64,000 bases of DNA from Photorhabdus luminescens subsp. luminescens. Lineage in GTDB: Bacteria > Pseudomonadota > Gammaproteobacteria > Enterobacterales > Enterobacteriaceae. Within the stretch, counting starts at the first letter, position 1. The number at the start of each line of letters is the position of its first letter. The DNA lies in contig NZ_JXSK01000011.1 in the NCBI RefSeq assembly GCF_001083805.1, positions 1 to 64,000 of the forward strand, in the 5' to 3' direction. The translations under genes and the position numbers were made by a program. The notes under the pieces are model-generated. The model made no database searches and had not been told where the DNA came from. It was given only the letters and a program-made list of their open reading frames with translations. This document shows, piece after piece, positions 33,458-41,289 of the stretch.

Positions 33458-33581
33458 TAATCTCAGTATAACTTCGGATTTTTTTACCCATTTTAAACGG
33501 GTTGATGCTCTGCGATAAAAATACAGCCTCTAATGACCATCAATCGGGGTTAATCGGGAAAAATGACAGGAGTTTTCCCAT
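33458..33581. repeat. Direct repeat A, probable insertion-sequence end
   Basis: A 124-bp segment is repeated at 34455-34577 in the same orientation, about 90% identical. Read on the minus strand it starts TGGGAAAA and contains, after about 90 bp, an ATG followed by codons for M-G-K-K-I-R-S-Y-T-E-I. That looks like the first residues of an IS3-family OrfA. It ends abruptly there in both copies. This fits the left end of an insertion sequence that has lost the rest of its body; the family assignment is an inference from ten residues. Confidence 0.7.
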
Positions 33582-33779
33582 TAAAACATGAAATTAAATA
33601 ATGGGTGATTCAGCTTCTGGCACAGTGATGCCATTGAGATAACGCAAAGGCCTTGTTTTGTCTCTTATCGTCCCAAAACTGATGGTGTTGGCGCTGATTG
33701 ATGTAATTCACTGATGAGTTAAATTAACCCTTGATTTAAATATACCTATGGATTAATTTTTTGTCAAAGGGGGGTATGT

Positions 33780-34100
33780 ATGTTTGAACTGATATTTCAC
33801 GAAGAAGCTGACAACGAAATCCAATCATTGGATGAGGTCATGCGAGGTAAAACGTCACTGGCGCTTGACAAGCTTGAAGCGAGGGGGAACATGTTGCGGT
33901 ACCCGGCAACGGAGCCGTTGCGTGATGGATTATTTCAGCTTAGAGTTGGTAATAAAGACATCACACGAACAATTTTTGCTTATGCCACTGGCCGGCGAAT
34001 TTACATACTCCGCACGTTTATCAAAAAAACACCGAAAACACCGGCATCTGAAATTAAGCTTGCATTACAAAGGTTAGAGGAGATGAAAAATGAAAGCTAA
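33780..34100 (+). CDS. HigB-like RelE-superfamily toxin (Gp49 type)
   Basis: This 106-residue protein has the fold signatures of the phage Gp49-like/HigB toxins: an acidic N-terminus (FHEEADNEIQSL), a central LRDGLFQLRV strand-turn and IFAYATGRRIYILRTFIKKTPKTP at the core. Such proteins cleave mRNA on the ribosome. The ATG follows a very strong ribosome binding site (aaaggggggtat). The toxin gene comes first and overlaps the antitoxin gene by 11 bases, the order seen in higBA. It is intact. Close hits are needed to decide between HigB and another RelE-type name. Confidence 0.88.
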   Translation: MFELIFHEEADNEIQSLDEVMRGKTSLALDKLEARGNMLRYPATEPLRDGLFQLRVGNKDITRTIFAYATGRRIYILRTFIKKTPKTPASEIKLALQRLEEMKNES

Positions 34101-34374
34101 AGGCATTCCGTGGTCAGAAGTCAGGGCACGGGCTCTTGCTTCTCCTGGAGCTCAAGCCGCTTATAAAGCAGCTAAACAGGAAGAGGAGCTTTACGAGCTA
34201 ATCCAAAGTATGAAACAGAAAGCGGGTATTAATAGTTCACAGTTAGCCGAGAGACTAGGGATCACCCCGCCCGCTGTTGCTAAAGTTGAAAAAAACCCGA
34301 TGAAAGCCAGTATTGCGACACTTGAGCGCTATGCTGCTGCGTGTGGCGTCAACCTCAAAATTAGTATCGTTTAA
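34090..34374 (+). CDS. XRE-family antitoxin (HigA-like)
   Basis: This 94-residue protein has an N-terminal toxin-binding arm (residues 1-40, rich in Ala) and a C-terminal helix-turn-helix (INSSQLAERLGITPPAVAKVEKNP, about 51-72). It overlaps the toxin gene at its start and should neutralise it and repress the operon promoter. The tail (YAAACGVNLKISIV) is typical for these HigA-like antitoxins. The pair is complete and is flanked by two insertion-sequence-like repeats. Confidence 0.9.
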   Translation: MKAKGIPWSEVRARALASPGAQAAYKAAKQEEELYELIQSMKQKAGINSSQLAERLGITPPAVAKVEKNPMKASIATLERYAAACGVNLKISIV

Positions 34375-34454
34375 CTCTATGTCCGCCTCTTGGATATTAA
34401 CTAAGAGGCCGGACATTATTCAGATGGAGAGCTACAGGCATGAAACCGATCGAT

Positions 34455-34577
34455 TAATCTCAGTATAACTGCGGATTTTTTTACTCATTTTAAACGGGTT
34501 GACGCTCTGTGGTAAAAATACAGCCTCTAATGACCATCAAGCGGAATTAATCGGGAAAAATGGCAGGATTTTCCCAT
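34455..34577. repeat. Direct repeat B, probable insertion-sequence end
   Basis: This 123-bp partner of the repeat at 33458 lies 80 bp downstream of the antitoxin. On the minus strand it encodes M-S-K-K-I-R-S-Y-T-E-I before diverging. One base is missing relative to copy A near the outer end and about ten differ. Both copies face the same way, so the toxin-antitoxin module sits between direct repeats about 1 kb apart. Confidence 0.7.
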
Positions 34578-34587
34578 CATAAAAAAG

Positions 34588-34615
34588 CAAACCTCGTTTA
34601 AAATAGCGAGGTTTG
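34588..34615 (-). terminator. Rho-independent terminator, minus strand
   Basis: A 9-bp stem (caaacctcg / cgaggtttg) with a 10-base loop is followed on the minus strand by CTTTTTT. It lies 25 bp after the stop of the second BPSS1780-type gene. Confidence 0.87.
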
Positions 34616-34639
34616 TCAATCTAAGTATTTTTTAGCCAA

Positions 34640-35440
34640 TTAAAATGTGGATGATTTTTCCTTACCGATAAAAATACTGCGGTAGGAGGAATAATAACTA
34701 ACTAAAAGTATTGGTATAGAGATTAGAAAACCTAAACCAAAAGTCATGACTGAGATTATGAAAATAACTGTTACGGTGATAAAGAATAATAAACCGGGCA
34801 ATAGATTCTTTTTCACCGCGGCTAGGCTCATTGATACGGCAGCACCAAACTTTAAATCATGGATGACAATTAGCGCTGGTGCAAACCAGGTCAATGCAGC
34901 ATTCACAAATGAGAAAACCATCAGAATAAAAATACCAAGAAATAATGAGAACAGACTATTTTGGAGCATTTCGGCTGGGATTTCACCATGTTGAGCGGCG
35001 GTTAATAGGATATTAATTACGGCACTACCACCGACAATAAACATTGCGATAAAACCTAGGAGTATAATACCAAGCGTTAAAGCACCAACGCCGAGCAGTG
35101 ACGCAAAATTTTTCTGAAATCCGTTAAATAGTAGCCCTAGTTCAAATTCTCCGCTAGTCCTTTGTTTTTCGCACACGGCAATCATGCCGCCGATAAATAC
35201 TGGGTTAAATATACAGGCAAATATCCCAAGAAAAGGAATAAGCACTAAACCAGCCATACACATAGAATAAATAATGTAGAGCAGTATCCACATGCCCCAT
35301 TTATTCTTGACAAGTTGCCATGCTTGACCAATCCATTTCACACCTTCTGTGCTACTAAGGGACTGACCATCAGGAATGAATACTTCCTGATTATCTTCGG
35401 GTATAGCATTGGGATTTGAATTTACGTTTTGGTGATCCAT
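34640..35440 (-). CDS. BPSS1780-type multi-spanning membrane protein, paralogue 2
   Basis: This 266-residue protein is the paralogue of the gene at 32238 and shares its layout: VFIPDGQSLSSTEG, WIGQAWQLVKNKWGMW, LIPFLGIF, EKQRTSGEFELGLLFNGFQKNFA and a last block LLVSYYSSYRSIFIGKEKSST. I chose the ATG at 35440 because the upstream ggaaac box and Met-Asp start align with paralogue 1; an ATG four codons earlier is in frame. Two genes 1.6 kb apart in tandem imply duplication. No function is known. Confidence 0.85.
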   Translation of the reverse strand: MDHQNVNSNPNAIPEDNQEVFIPDGQSLSSTEGVKWIGQAWQLVKNKWGMWILLYIIYSMCMAGLVLIPFLGIFACIFNPVFIGGMIAVCEKQRTSGEFELGLLFNGFQKNFASLLGVGALTLGIILLGFIAMFIVGGSAVINILLTAAQHGEIPAEMLQNSLFSLFLGIFILMVFSFVNAALTWFAPALIVIHDLKFGAAVSMSLAAVKKNLLPGLLFFITVTVIFIISVMTFGLGFLISIPILLVSYYSSYRSIFIGKEKSSTF

Positions 35441-35810
35441 ATACGTTTCCAATTAATTTGTTGATTAATAATATATTAAATCGCTTTTTTGATTACATCT
35501 CGGAAGATGCAGTCAACTTGAGAGATATGGTAAATATATTATATTAATTCTATTGTTCAACAAGGGTTAAATATAAGTAATGAGCAAAAAAATAAATAAT
35601 TTTCGTGCAATGTGTTGCTAAATGTTTTTAATTGTATCAAATTGATAATAATTGTAATAAAGTGTTTCAATATTACCTGATAGCTGAATTTAATTAACTT
35701 TTAATCCATATAATCGGAATGATTTTAATTCCATTGGATATTTTTCCTGTAGAATGGAAATTCCTACTAATAGTTAGTAGTTGGTATTTTAATGCTAAGA
35801 AGGAACACAT
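35441..35810. other. AT-rich intergenic region before hcp
   Basis: 370 bp, very AT-rich, with no gene. It should hold divergent promoters for the membrane protein gene (minus) and hcp (plus). A gaagg ribosome binding site is 10 bases before the hcp ATG. Confidence 0.5.
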
Positions 35811-36290
35811 ATGTCAGACTTAATCTATTTAACTTTAAAGGGCCGTAGGCAGGGATTGATATCGGCAGGTTGTTCATCGATAGATTCAATAGGAAATAAA
35901 GGTCAATTAGATCATACAGACCAGATATTCATATATAATCTTAATCATTCTTTAACTTGGGATCAGCATGCTAAGCATCATCCCATAACATTTAAAAAAC
36001 CTGTTGATAAATCATCACCGCTTTTGGGAATAGCGATGTCGGAAAATGAAGTATTGGACGGTATCTTTGATATTTATAGAACGAATCAATCCGGGATTCA
36101 GGAGTTGTATTACACTATAAAGGTAATTGAGGCGACGATAGTTGATTTAGCTGTTTATCACCCCCATTCTATAACACATGCTGGCGCACAGCCGCAGGAA
36201 ACGATATCTTTACGTTATAAGAGTATCACATGGACTCATCATATAGCAGGGACAAGTGCTTATAGTATTTGGGATGATCGCATTTATTAA
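35811..36290 (+). CDS. hcp: Type VI secretion tube protein Hcp
   Basis: This 159-residue protein is an Hcp: it starts MSDLIYLTLKGRRQGLISAG, has the conserved SIDSIGNKGQLDHTDQIFIY block near residue 24, SPLLGIAM near 68 and the family-typical end QETISLRYKSITWTHHIAGTSAYSIWDD. Hcp stacks as hexameric rings into the T6SS inner tube and can carry small effectors in its lumen. No tssB, tssC, vgrG or other T6SS structural gene is in the window, so this is an orphan hcp. It faces, tail to tail, an operon on the minus strand whose products look like an effector with immunity proteins. Confidence 0.93.
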   Translation: MSDLIYLTLKGRRQGLISAGCSSIDSIGNKGQLDHTDQIFIYNLNHSLTWDQHAKHHPITFKKPVDKSSPLLGIAMSENEVLDGIFDIYRTNQSGIQELYYTIKVIEATIVDLAVYHPHSITHAGAQPQETISLRYKSITWTHHIAGTSAYSIWDDRIY

Positions 36291-36293
36291 TTT

Positions 36294-36330
36294 ATTTGCC
36301 GGTAAAATAGTGTTGTTTTACCGGCAAAAT
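36294..36330. terminator. Bidirectional terminator between hcp and the facing operon
   Basis: A 14-bp near-perfect stem (atttgccggtaaaa / ttttaccggcaaaat) has an 8-base loop, with T runs available on both strands. It ends both hcp and the minus-strand operon and touches the last stop codon of the latter. Confidence 0.88.
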
Positions 36331-36620
36331 TACCACTTGTTTTTCCTATAATGTTTTCCGCATGCAATCATAAATGTAATGGTACACGAGAAAGATAGTA
36401 TAAAAGAAGTGTATAGCATAAAATCATTATCTGATGTGGATATACCAAGAAACGGAATTCTACCAGTATAGGCAACATTTAGATGAAAAATGTTAGATGC
36501 CATCATAAGTAATATAGCTAAAAGATTAATGTAAACATCATAGGGAATTAACAGTTTCTTAAAAGAAAAGTATAGAGGATAAAGTGTAAGTAAAAAAATA
36601 ATGTATAAATAGTCAACCAC
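36330..36620 (-). CDS. Small three-helix membrane protein, candidate immunity protein 3
   Basis: This 96-residue protein has three hydrophobic segments (about 3-25, 28-48 and 63-85) and ends GKHYRKNKW. It is clearly related to the next two genes: all share LYPLYxxxKKLL near residue 13, IPFxxxSTSDNDF near 54-66 and, in two of them, YYRKNKW or HYRKNKW at the end. The start is a GTG at 36620 with gaagg just upstream. It is the last gene after a DUF4225-like gene. Tandem small membrane paralogues beside a candidate membrane-active effector suggest immunity, but that is inference. Confidence 0.75.
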   Translation of the reverse strand: MVDYLYIIFLLTLYPLYFSFKKLLIPYDVYINLLAILLMMASNIFHLNVAYTGRIPFLGISTSDNDFMLYTSFILSFSCTITFMIACGKHYRKNKW

Positions 36621-36688
36621 TTCCTTCTTCCCGCAATATGATTGAAGTTTATAGACAAGAAATTCATTAATTCATTTTTCCTATAAGA

Positions 36689-36979
36689 TCACCATTTGTT
36701 TTTCCTATAATATTTACCATGAGCAATCATGTATACAATATTGTAAATAATAACTAGAACAATAGAGCTATAAAATAAAAAATCATTATCAGATGTAGAT
36801 ACATCGAAAAATGGAATGTAATCAAAATTAAAAACATATAGATGATAACAAATAAATGACATTGCAAGTAATAAAGATGAGAAATTAACATAGACATTAT
36901 CAGATATTAAGAGCTTTTTAAAAGCAAGATATAGGGGATAAAGTATAAGTAATGAAAAAATGATATATGCATAGCCCAT
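36689..36979 (-). CDS. Small three-helix membrane protein, candidate immunity protein 2
   Basis: This 96-residue protein is the middle of three related genes. It keeps LYPLYLAFKKLL, the conserved IPFFDVSTSDNDFLFYSS block and the GKYYRKNKW ending. It has three hydrophobic segments with a short positively charged tail that should be cytoplasmic. It lies 42 bp downstream of the first copy and 68 bp before the third. The three copies differ mainly in the membrane segments, which suggests age or selection for binding different partners. Confidence 0.75.
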   Translation of the reverse strand: MGYAYIIFSLLILYPLYLAFKKLLISDNVYVNFSSLLLAMSFICYHLYVFNFDYIPFFDVSTSDNDFLFYSSIVLVIIYNIVYMIAHGKYYRKNKW

Positions 36980-37021
36980 TTATATCTTATTCCTTAATAT
37001 GATCTATATTATCCATTATAT

Positions 37022-37300
37022 TTATTTGATGACAGTTCGTCTCGCTATTATATAAGGAACGCAGCTTAAATAACTTAAAGCTAAAGAGTAATAATGTAAA
37101 AATTCATTGTCAGTGATATCTACATTGAAAAAAGGTATTGAATCGAAATTAAAAACATAAAGATGAAGTGCTGAAAGAACCAATGGTAATATTATTGCAT
37201 AAAAATGGGGGTAAAAATTAGATGACATCAATAGTCTTTTTATGCAGAAATAAACAGGGAATAGAAGAATTAAAGACAATGAAACATAAGCCAAATTCAT
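37022..37300 (-). CDS. Small three-helix membrane protein, candidate immunity protein 1
   Basis: This 92-residue protein is the first of the three paralogues and the only one directly coupled to the upstream gene: its ATG overlaps that gene's TGA in a TGATG junction, behind a gaggag ribosome binding site. It has LLFPVYFCIKRLL near the N-terminus and IPFFNVDITDNEFLHYYS in the middle, but lacks the RKNKW tail of the other two. The coupling to the DUF4225-like gene supports a toxin/immunity pairing. Confidence 0.75.
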   Translation of the reverse strand: MNLAYVSLSLILLFPVYFCIKRLLMSSNFYPHFYAIILPLVLSALHLYVFNFDSIPFFNVDITDNEFLHYYSLALSYLSCVPYIIARRTVIK

Positions 37301-38145
37301 CAATAACTCCTCGCTTGACCATATATAGTGTTTAAATCGCCAACAATTTCTAAAATTATATCTTCTGTACCCATCATTTTAATTCCCTGATTTTTTAATC
37401 CCCAAAGCAGATCAGCATTAATATATCGATATAATCGTTGACTATCTGGTTCAAGCTTGTAGCCAAGTAGTCCATTAATAGACATACCAACATCAACCGA
37501 TGTATATACCACATCAGCATCGCGTTTATCCATTCCAAAAGCTTTTTCTCCAACTCCTTCATAGACGAATTTAACTGGCCCAGTATAGCTTTCGCGATAA
37601 AGGATATAATAGCCACTTTCAACAATATTATTAAAGCCATGAGCCATCAATGATGCTCCAAGTGCTGCTCCAACACCGCTATCAACAGCCAAAAATCCAC
37701 CGACGAGTTGTATACTGCCAGATACAAACCCAATCCATGAGATAATCAAATTGGCTGTCTCATCATTCCTGCCTCTGGCATTTTCATTGTTGACCTTTTT
37801 CTTTACAACGATGGCTTGCCTGACTCTCTTTTGGGAAAGCATTGCATCTTGTTCTTCTAACGACTGGATTTCTTCGTCTAATAAAGCTATTGCTTCAGAG
37901 ATTGAGATTTCTCCGGTATTTATCTTTGATGTGTTTTCTTGGCAATAGGCCATGACTTCACTGATAAAATGGTCTTTGGCCAGACTCCATTTTACATATT
38001 TATCGGCAACACTGTTCATAAGCACCATCAGCTCATTTTGTTTATCCATTTGAATTTTTAGAAGTTTCCTTTCTTCATCGGTACTACTATCCAAGTACCC
38101 TCTGGCCGAAGGATTTCTTTCGTAGAATTCATCTAAAGCATCCAT
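37300..38145 (-). CDS. DUF4225-like protein, candidate type VI effector
   Basis: This 281-residue protein begins MDALDEFYERNPSARGYLDS, with a helical charged N-terminal half (residues 1-125, a coiled-coil-like stretch around 70-110) and a central hydrophobic, Gly-rich region (about 134-175: LIISWIGFVSGSIQLVGGFL, then GVGAALGASLMAHGFNNIVE). The C-terminal part has VYTSVDVGMSINGLLGY. The Gly-rich segment followed by HGFNN is what I associate with the DUF4225 family, often found next to hcp or vgrG. I start at 38145 because 26 upstream codons have no support. A membrane-inserting toxic action is inferred from the hydrophobic core and the membrane-protein neighbours. Confidence 0.7.
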   Translation of the reverse strand: MDALDEFYERNPSARGYLDSSTDEERKLLKIQMDKQNELMVLMNSVADKYVKWSLAKDHFISEVMAYCQENTSKINTGEISISEAIALLDEEIQSLEEQDAMLSQKRVRQAIVVKKKVNNENARGRNDETANLIISWIGFVSGSIQLVGGFLAVDSGVGAALGASLMAHGFNNIVESGYYILYRESYTGPVKFVYEGVGEKAFGMDKRDADVVYTSVDVGMSINGLLGYKLEPDSQRLYRYINADLLWGLKNQGIKMMGTEDIILEIVGDLNTIYGQARSY

Positions 38146-38539
38146 AATGAGTAACCTGTTCTTTGGAATTTGGCTTAATATAGTGTTATGTACTAAAAAT
38201 ATACAATTGAAATTATAAGTCAAGGTTTATTTTTACTTGTAAGGGGATTTTTTTAGTGTGTTTTAGACGCAGGATCGATAAATAACAGTTCTTTATTTTT
38301 TCCTAAATGTGTTTTTATTTTATATTTAATAATAATAGTATCACCGTTTGGGCTGTCTTGTATTTAAGATTTAAGCGGAGAGATAAGGAGCAATCATGCT
38401 TTTCTTTCAACTAAAGTTAATAAATCACTCTTTTATTAAGGGAGTTAATAGGGTAAATTAAGTTGGCTATTTAATTAATTTATTAATTAAATCTCCCGTT
38501 TAATCTATTAATATTTATATATTTTATCAAGGAGTGCTT
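38146..38539. other. AT-rich divergent intergenic region
   Basis: 394 bp with no gene. It should hold the promoter of the DUF4225 operon (minus) and that of the ABC exporter operon (plus). Confidence 0.5.
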
Positions 38540-38650
38540 ATGATGTTAAGAACAGCAACGGTCCATTTATATTCCAGAAGAATAAATTATTTCTCTGTGT
38601 TTGAATTGCGAAACAGTTACTTAAACAATTCTGTAAGTGGGTTCCTATGA
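38540..38650 (+). CDS. 36-residue ORF coupled to the ABC exporter
   Basis: This is a 36-codon reading frame below usual gene-calling size. It has an excellent ribosome binding site (aaggag, 5 bases before the ATG) and its TGA overlaps the ATG of the next gene in an ATGA junction. The peptide starts MMLRTATVHLYSRRINYFSV and ends NNSVSGFL; it is basic (four Arg near the N-terminal half), aromatic-rich and lacks Cys. It may be a leader ORF that sets translation of the exporter, a small bioactive peptide, or the last piece of a lost gene. It is not one of the ORFs a standard pipeline would keep, so I rate it modestly. Confidence 0.5.
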   Translation: MMLRTATVHLYSRRINYFSVFELRNSYLNNSVSGFL

Positions 38651-39633
38651 GCATTATTCAAGTAAGAAATTTGAGCAAATCCTACAGTATCTATACTAAA
38701 AGCCCGGGTCTGTTAGGTAGTTTAAAATCATTTGTTAAGAGAGACTATGCAGTAGTACAGGCGGTGAAGGCGATTAGTTTCTCTGTCGAAGAAGGAGAAG
38801 TTATTGGTTTTCTTGGTGCGAATGGAGCAGGGAAAACAACGACTATGAAAATGTTGGTTGGCATCATTCAGCCTTCTTCGGGGGATATTAATGTCTTAGG
38901 GCATACCCCTTATAAACGTAGGAATGAATATTTAAAGTCAATATCATTTGTGGCTGGGCAGAAACAGCAACTTGCTTGGGATCTTACGCCTAATGATTCC
39001 TTTATACTCAACAAGGTTATTTATGATCTCGACGATGATGAATTTTCCAGATGTCGTGAAGAACTTGTTGAATTGCTTTCTATTGGTTCAGTAATTAACC
39101 GGCCAGTTCGTAACTTGTCTCTTGGTGAGCGCATGAAATGTGAATTGGCTTTGTCATTGTTACATAAGCCAAAGGTTCTGTTTTTAGATGAACCGACTAT
39201 TGGGCTAGATGTAAATATGCAGCGCGTCGTCCGTGAATTTATCCTGCACTATAATCAGACTCACAAAGCAACAATCCTGTTAACTTCTCACTATATGGCA
39301 GATGTAGAAGCACTTGCACGACGTGTCATTATTATCAATTCAGGGGAGATTGTTTATGATGGCCAGCTTTCGCATTTGATTACGAAGCGTTCGCCTAGAA
39401 AGATTGTAAAGGCGAGTCTTTCAGGTCCAATTCGATCGGAACTGAGTTCGTTACCTGGCTTGTTATTTTATGACGGTCACGATATTGAATTGATGGTAGA
39501 GCGTGACGCGCTATCTTCTGCAATGACAAGATTGATGTCGGAACGAGTTGTTCTTGATATCTCGATCCATGATGAATCGATAGATCGTGTGTTGGAGAGA
39601 TACTTGACTTCAAATGGTGAGTCTAATGTTTAA
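38647..39633 (+). CDS. ABC-2 exporter ATP-binding protein
   Basis: This 328-residue ATPase has Walker A GANGAGKTTT (near residue 57), Q-loop GQKQQLAWDL, signature NLSLGERMKCELALSLL, Walker B VLFLDEPTIGLD and the switch His in LLTSHYMADVE. A C-terminal extension after residue 230 is typical for drug-exporter ATPases of the daunorubicin/viologen exporter kind. The next two genes encode paired DUF990-like permeases; the next start overlaps this gene by 20 bases. The locus has the composition of its AT-rich neighbours. The cargo is unknown. Confidence 0.92.
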   Translation: MSIIQVRNLSKSYSIYTKSPGLLGSLKSFVKRDYAVVQAVKAISFSVEEGEVIGFLGANGAGKTTTMKMLVGIIQPSSGDINVLGHTPYKRRNEYLKSISFVAGQKQQLAWDLTPNDSFILNKVIYDLDDDEFSRCREELVELLSIGSVINRPVRNLSLGERMKCELALSLLHKPKVLFLDEPTIGLDVNMQRVVREFILHYNQTHKATILLTSHYMADVEALARRVIIINSGEIVYDGQLSHLITKRSPRKIVKASLSGPIRSELSSLPGLLFYDGHDIELMVERDALSSAMTRLMSERVVLDISIHDESIDRVLERYLTSNGESNV

Positions 39634-40432
39634 GTGCTTTAAGCGGACCCTACAGTTATGGAAGGTGCTTATCGGCCAATCCTTCTCACAGGCGATTATA
39701 TATAGAGCGCAGTCGATGGTTTGGATGATTGGTGGTGTGATGCCCATCGCTGTGATGTTAGTTTGGCTTAGTCTGGTAAAAGGGGGGGCTATTGGAGGCT
39801 ATACGTCCAGCGATTTTGCGGTTTATTTCCTTGCCATTTATCTGGTACGTCAGTTGACGACTATTTGGGTAATGCAATGCTTGGATAGTGATATCCGCCG
39901 AGGGGAGCTTTCTATGCTATTATTACGCCCTGTACCTCCCCTCTATTGCTATATTGCGGATCACGTAGGACAAATGATTGTCCGAGGACCGATTATATTA
40001 GTGGTTTTTATTTCTGGTATTGTTTTAAGTGGTAATTTGCAACGCTTGGATATCTGGAACTTTTTGGTTTTTTTGCCCTCACTCATGCTTGCTTGGATTA
40101 TCATTTTCCATCTTTATTATTGTCTAGGTTTGTTGGCTTTTTGGATTAATAACGCAATGGCGTTTGACCCATTGCTTTGGGCGCTTTATACGATACTTGG
40201 GGGATCGCTTATTCCTCTTGATTTATATCCGCCTGGTATTGCAGGATTATTAAAAGTTTTGCCTTTTGCATCGGCATTGGATTTCCCAGTACAAATAATA
40301 TTAGGAAAATTAGATCATAATGAGTTATTAATAGGCATCTTAATACAGTTATTTTGGGTTATAGCGCTCATGTTAATTCGTGCTTTGCTATGGTCGATAG
40401 GATTAAAGAGATATACCGCCTCAGGAGTCTAA
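39614..40432 (+). CDS. ABC-2 permease (DUF990-like), subunit 1
   Basis: This 272-residue membrane protein has six hydrophobic segments and the family pattern QAIIYRAQSMVWMIGGV, RQLTTIWVMQCLDSDIRRGELSMLLLRPV and LGGSLIPLDLYPPG. The Arg-Gly-Glu-Leu-Ser-x-x-Leu-Leu-Arg-Pro block is characteristic of the DUF990 (ABC2_membrane_6) exporters, in which two different permeases pair with one ATPase. It overlaps the ATPase gene and is followed 4 bases later by its partner permease. The ATG sits inside the end of the ATPase frame. Confidence 0.9.
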   Translation: MVSLMFKCFKRTLQLWKVLIGQSFSQAIIYRAQSMVWMIGGVMPIAVMLVWLSLVKGGAIGGYTSSDFAVYFLAIYLVRQLTTIWVMQCLDSDIRRGELSMLLLRPVPPLYCYIADHVGQMIVRGPIILVVFISGIVLSGNLQRLDIWNFLVFLPSLMLAWIIIFHLYYCLGLLAFWINNAMAFDPLLWALYTILGGSLIPLDLYPPGIAGLLKVLPFASALDFPVQIILGKLDHNELLIGILIQLFWVIALMLIRALLWSIGLKRYTASGV

Positions 40433-40436
40433 TTAA

Positions 40437-41219
40437 ATGCGATACGGTTTGCTATTGTTGGTATTGATAAGGAATTCTTTCGTCTTAGAACTTGAATTTC
40501 GGCTAAATGCTTTGGTTAATTTGATTAATTCCTCCCTTGCTTGTCTATTGGCTTTACTTGTTCTGACGGGATTCTTTGGTCAAGTATCTCAAGTGGGAGG
40601 ATGGAGTTTCAATCAAATGGTTGCTTTGCTTGGTGTAACTCTGATCATCGAATCGCTAATCGATAGCTGGTTATTTCCAAGTATCCATTCCTTATCGGAA
40701 TACATTAGGCGAGGCGATTTGGATTTTATGCTCATTCGTCCTATCGACCATCAGTTTTTTATTACATTTCATCGTTTTAATGTATGGGATGGTGCAAATT
40801 TTGTCGTTGGCTATATAGTTGTTTTGGTGTCTATGCATCAACAAGATGCCTTGATATTTTCAAACTTTGTGCAGTTTAATCTGGCGCTATTATTGGGCAC
40901 ATGTATTTTCTATTCTCTGTTTATGTGTTCAAATCTCATTGCCTTTTGGTTCACTAAAGTTTCTGATGTGTGGATTATTTGCTATTCTCTTATGGATATA
41001 GGGCGATTCCCTGTTAGTGCTTATCCTGGGGCTATGCGATTTGTTCTGAGTTTCATATTACCAATTGCTTTCGTAAGTAATGTACCTGTGCAAGCTGCTT
41101 TGGGCATGCTTGATTTCGGCACGTTAGCTATGGCTTTTATATATGCATTAGGGGCGTTATTTTTCACCCGATACCTCTGGCTTAAAGCTCTATCAAGATA
41201 TAGTAGTGCAAGTAGCTGA
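40437..41219 (+). CDS. ABC-2 permease (DUF990-like), subunit 2
   Basis: This 260-residue membrane protein is the partner permease. It shares the RRGDLDFMLIRPIDHQF block with subunit 1 (equivalent to the RGELS-LLRP block) and has FPVSAYPGAMRFVLSFILPIAFVSNVP near the C-terminus, matching known DUF990 pairs. Six hydrophobic segments are seen. The operon 38540-41219 thus makes a complete exporter without a periplasmic adaptor. It is followed by the decayed oxygenase gene at 41290, which may have been part of the same pathway. Confidence 0.9.
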   Translation: MRYGLLLLVLIRNSFVLELEFRLNALVNLINSSLACLLALLVLTGFFGQVSQVGGWSFNQMVALLGVTLIIESLIDSWLFPSIHSLSEYIRRGDLDFMLIRPIDHQFFITFHRFNVWDGANFVVGYIVVLVSMHQQDALIFSNFVQFNLALLLGTCIFYSLFMCSNLIAFWFTKVSDVWIICYSLMDIGRFPVSAYPGAMRFVLSFILPIAFVSNVPVQAALGMLDFGTLAMAFIYALGALFFTRYLWLKALSRYSSASS

Positions 41220-41289
41220 TGAAATGTATTTAAAGAAAGTAGCGAATGAAAATTTTCATTGAAAGTTGACAGGCGGGGAGTCTGTTATA

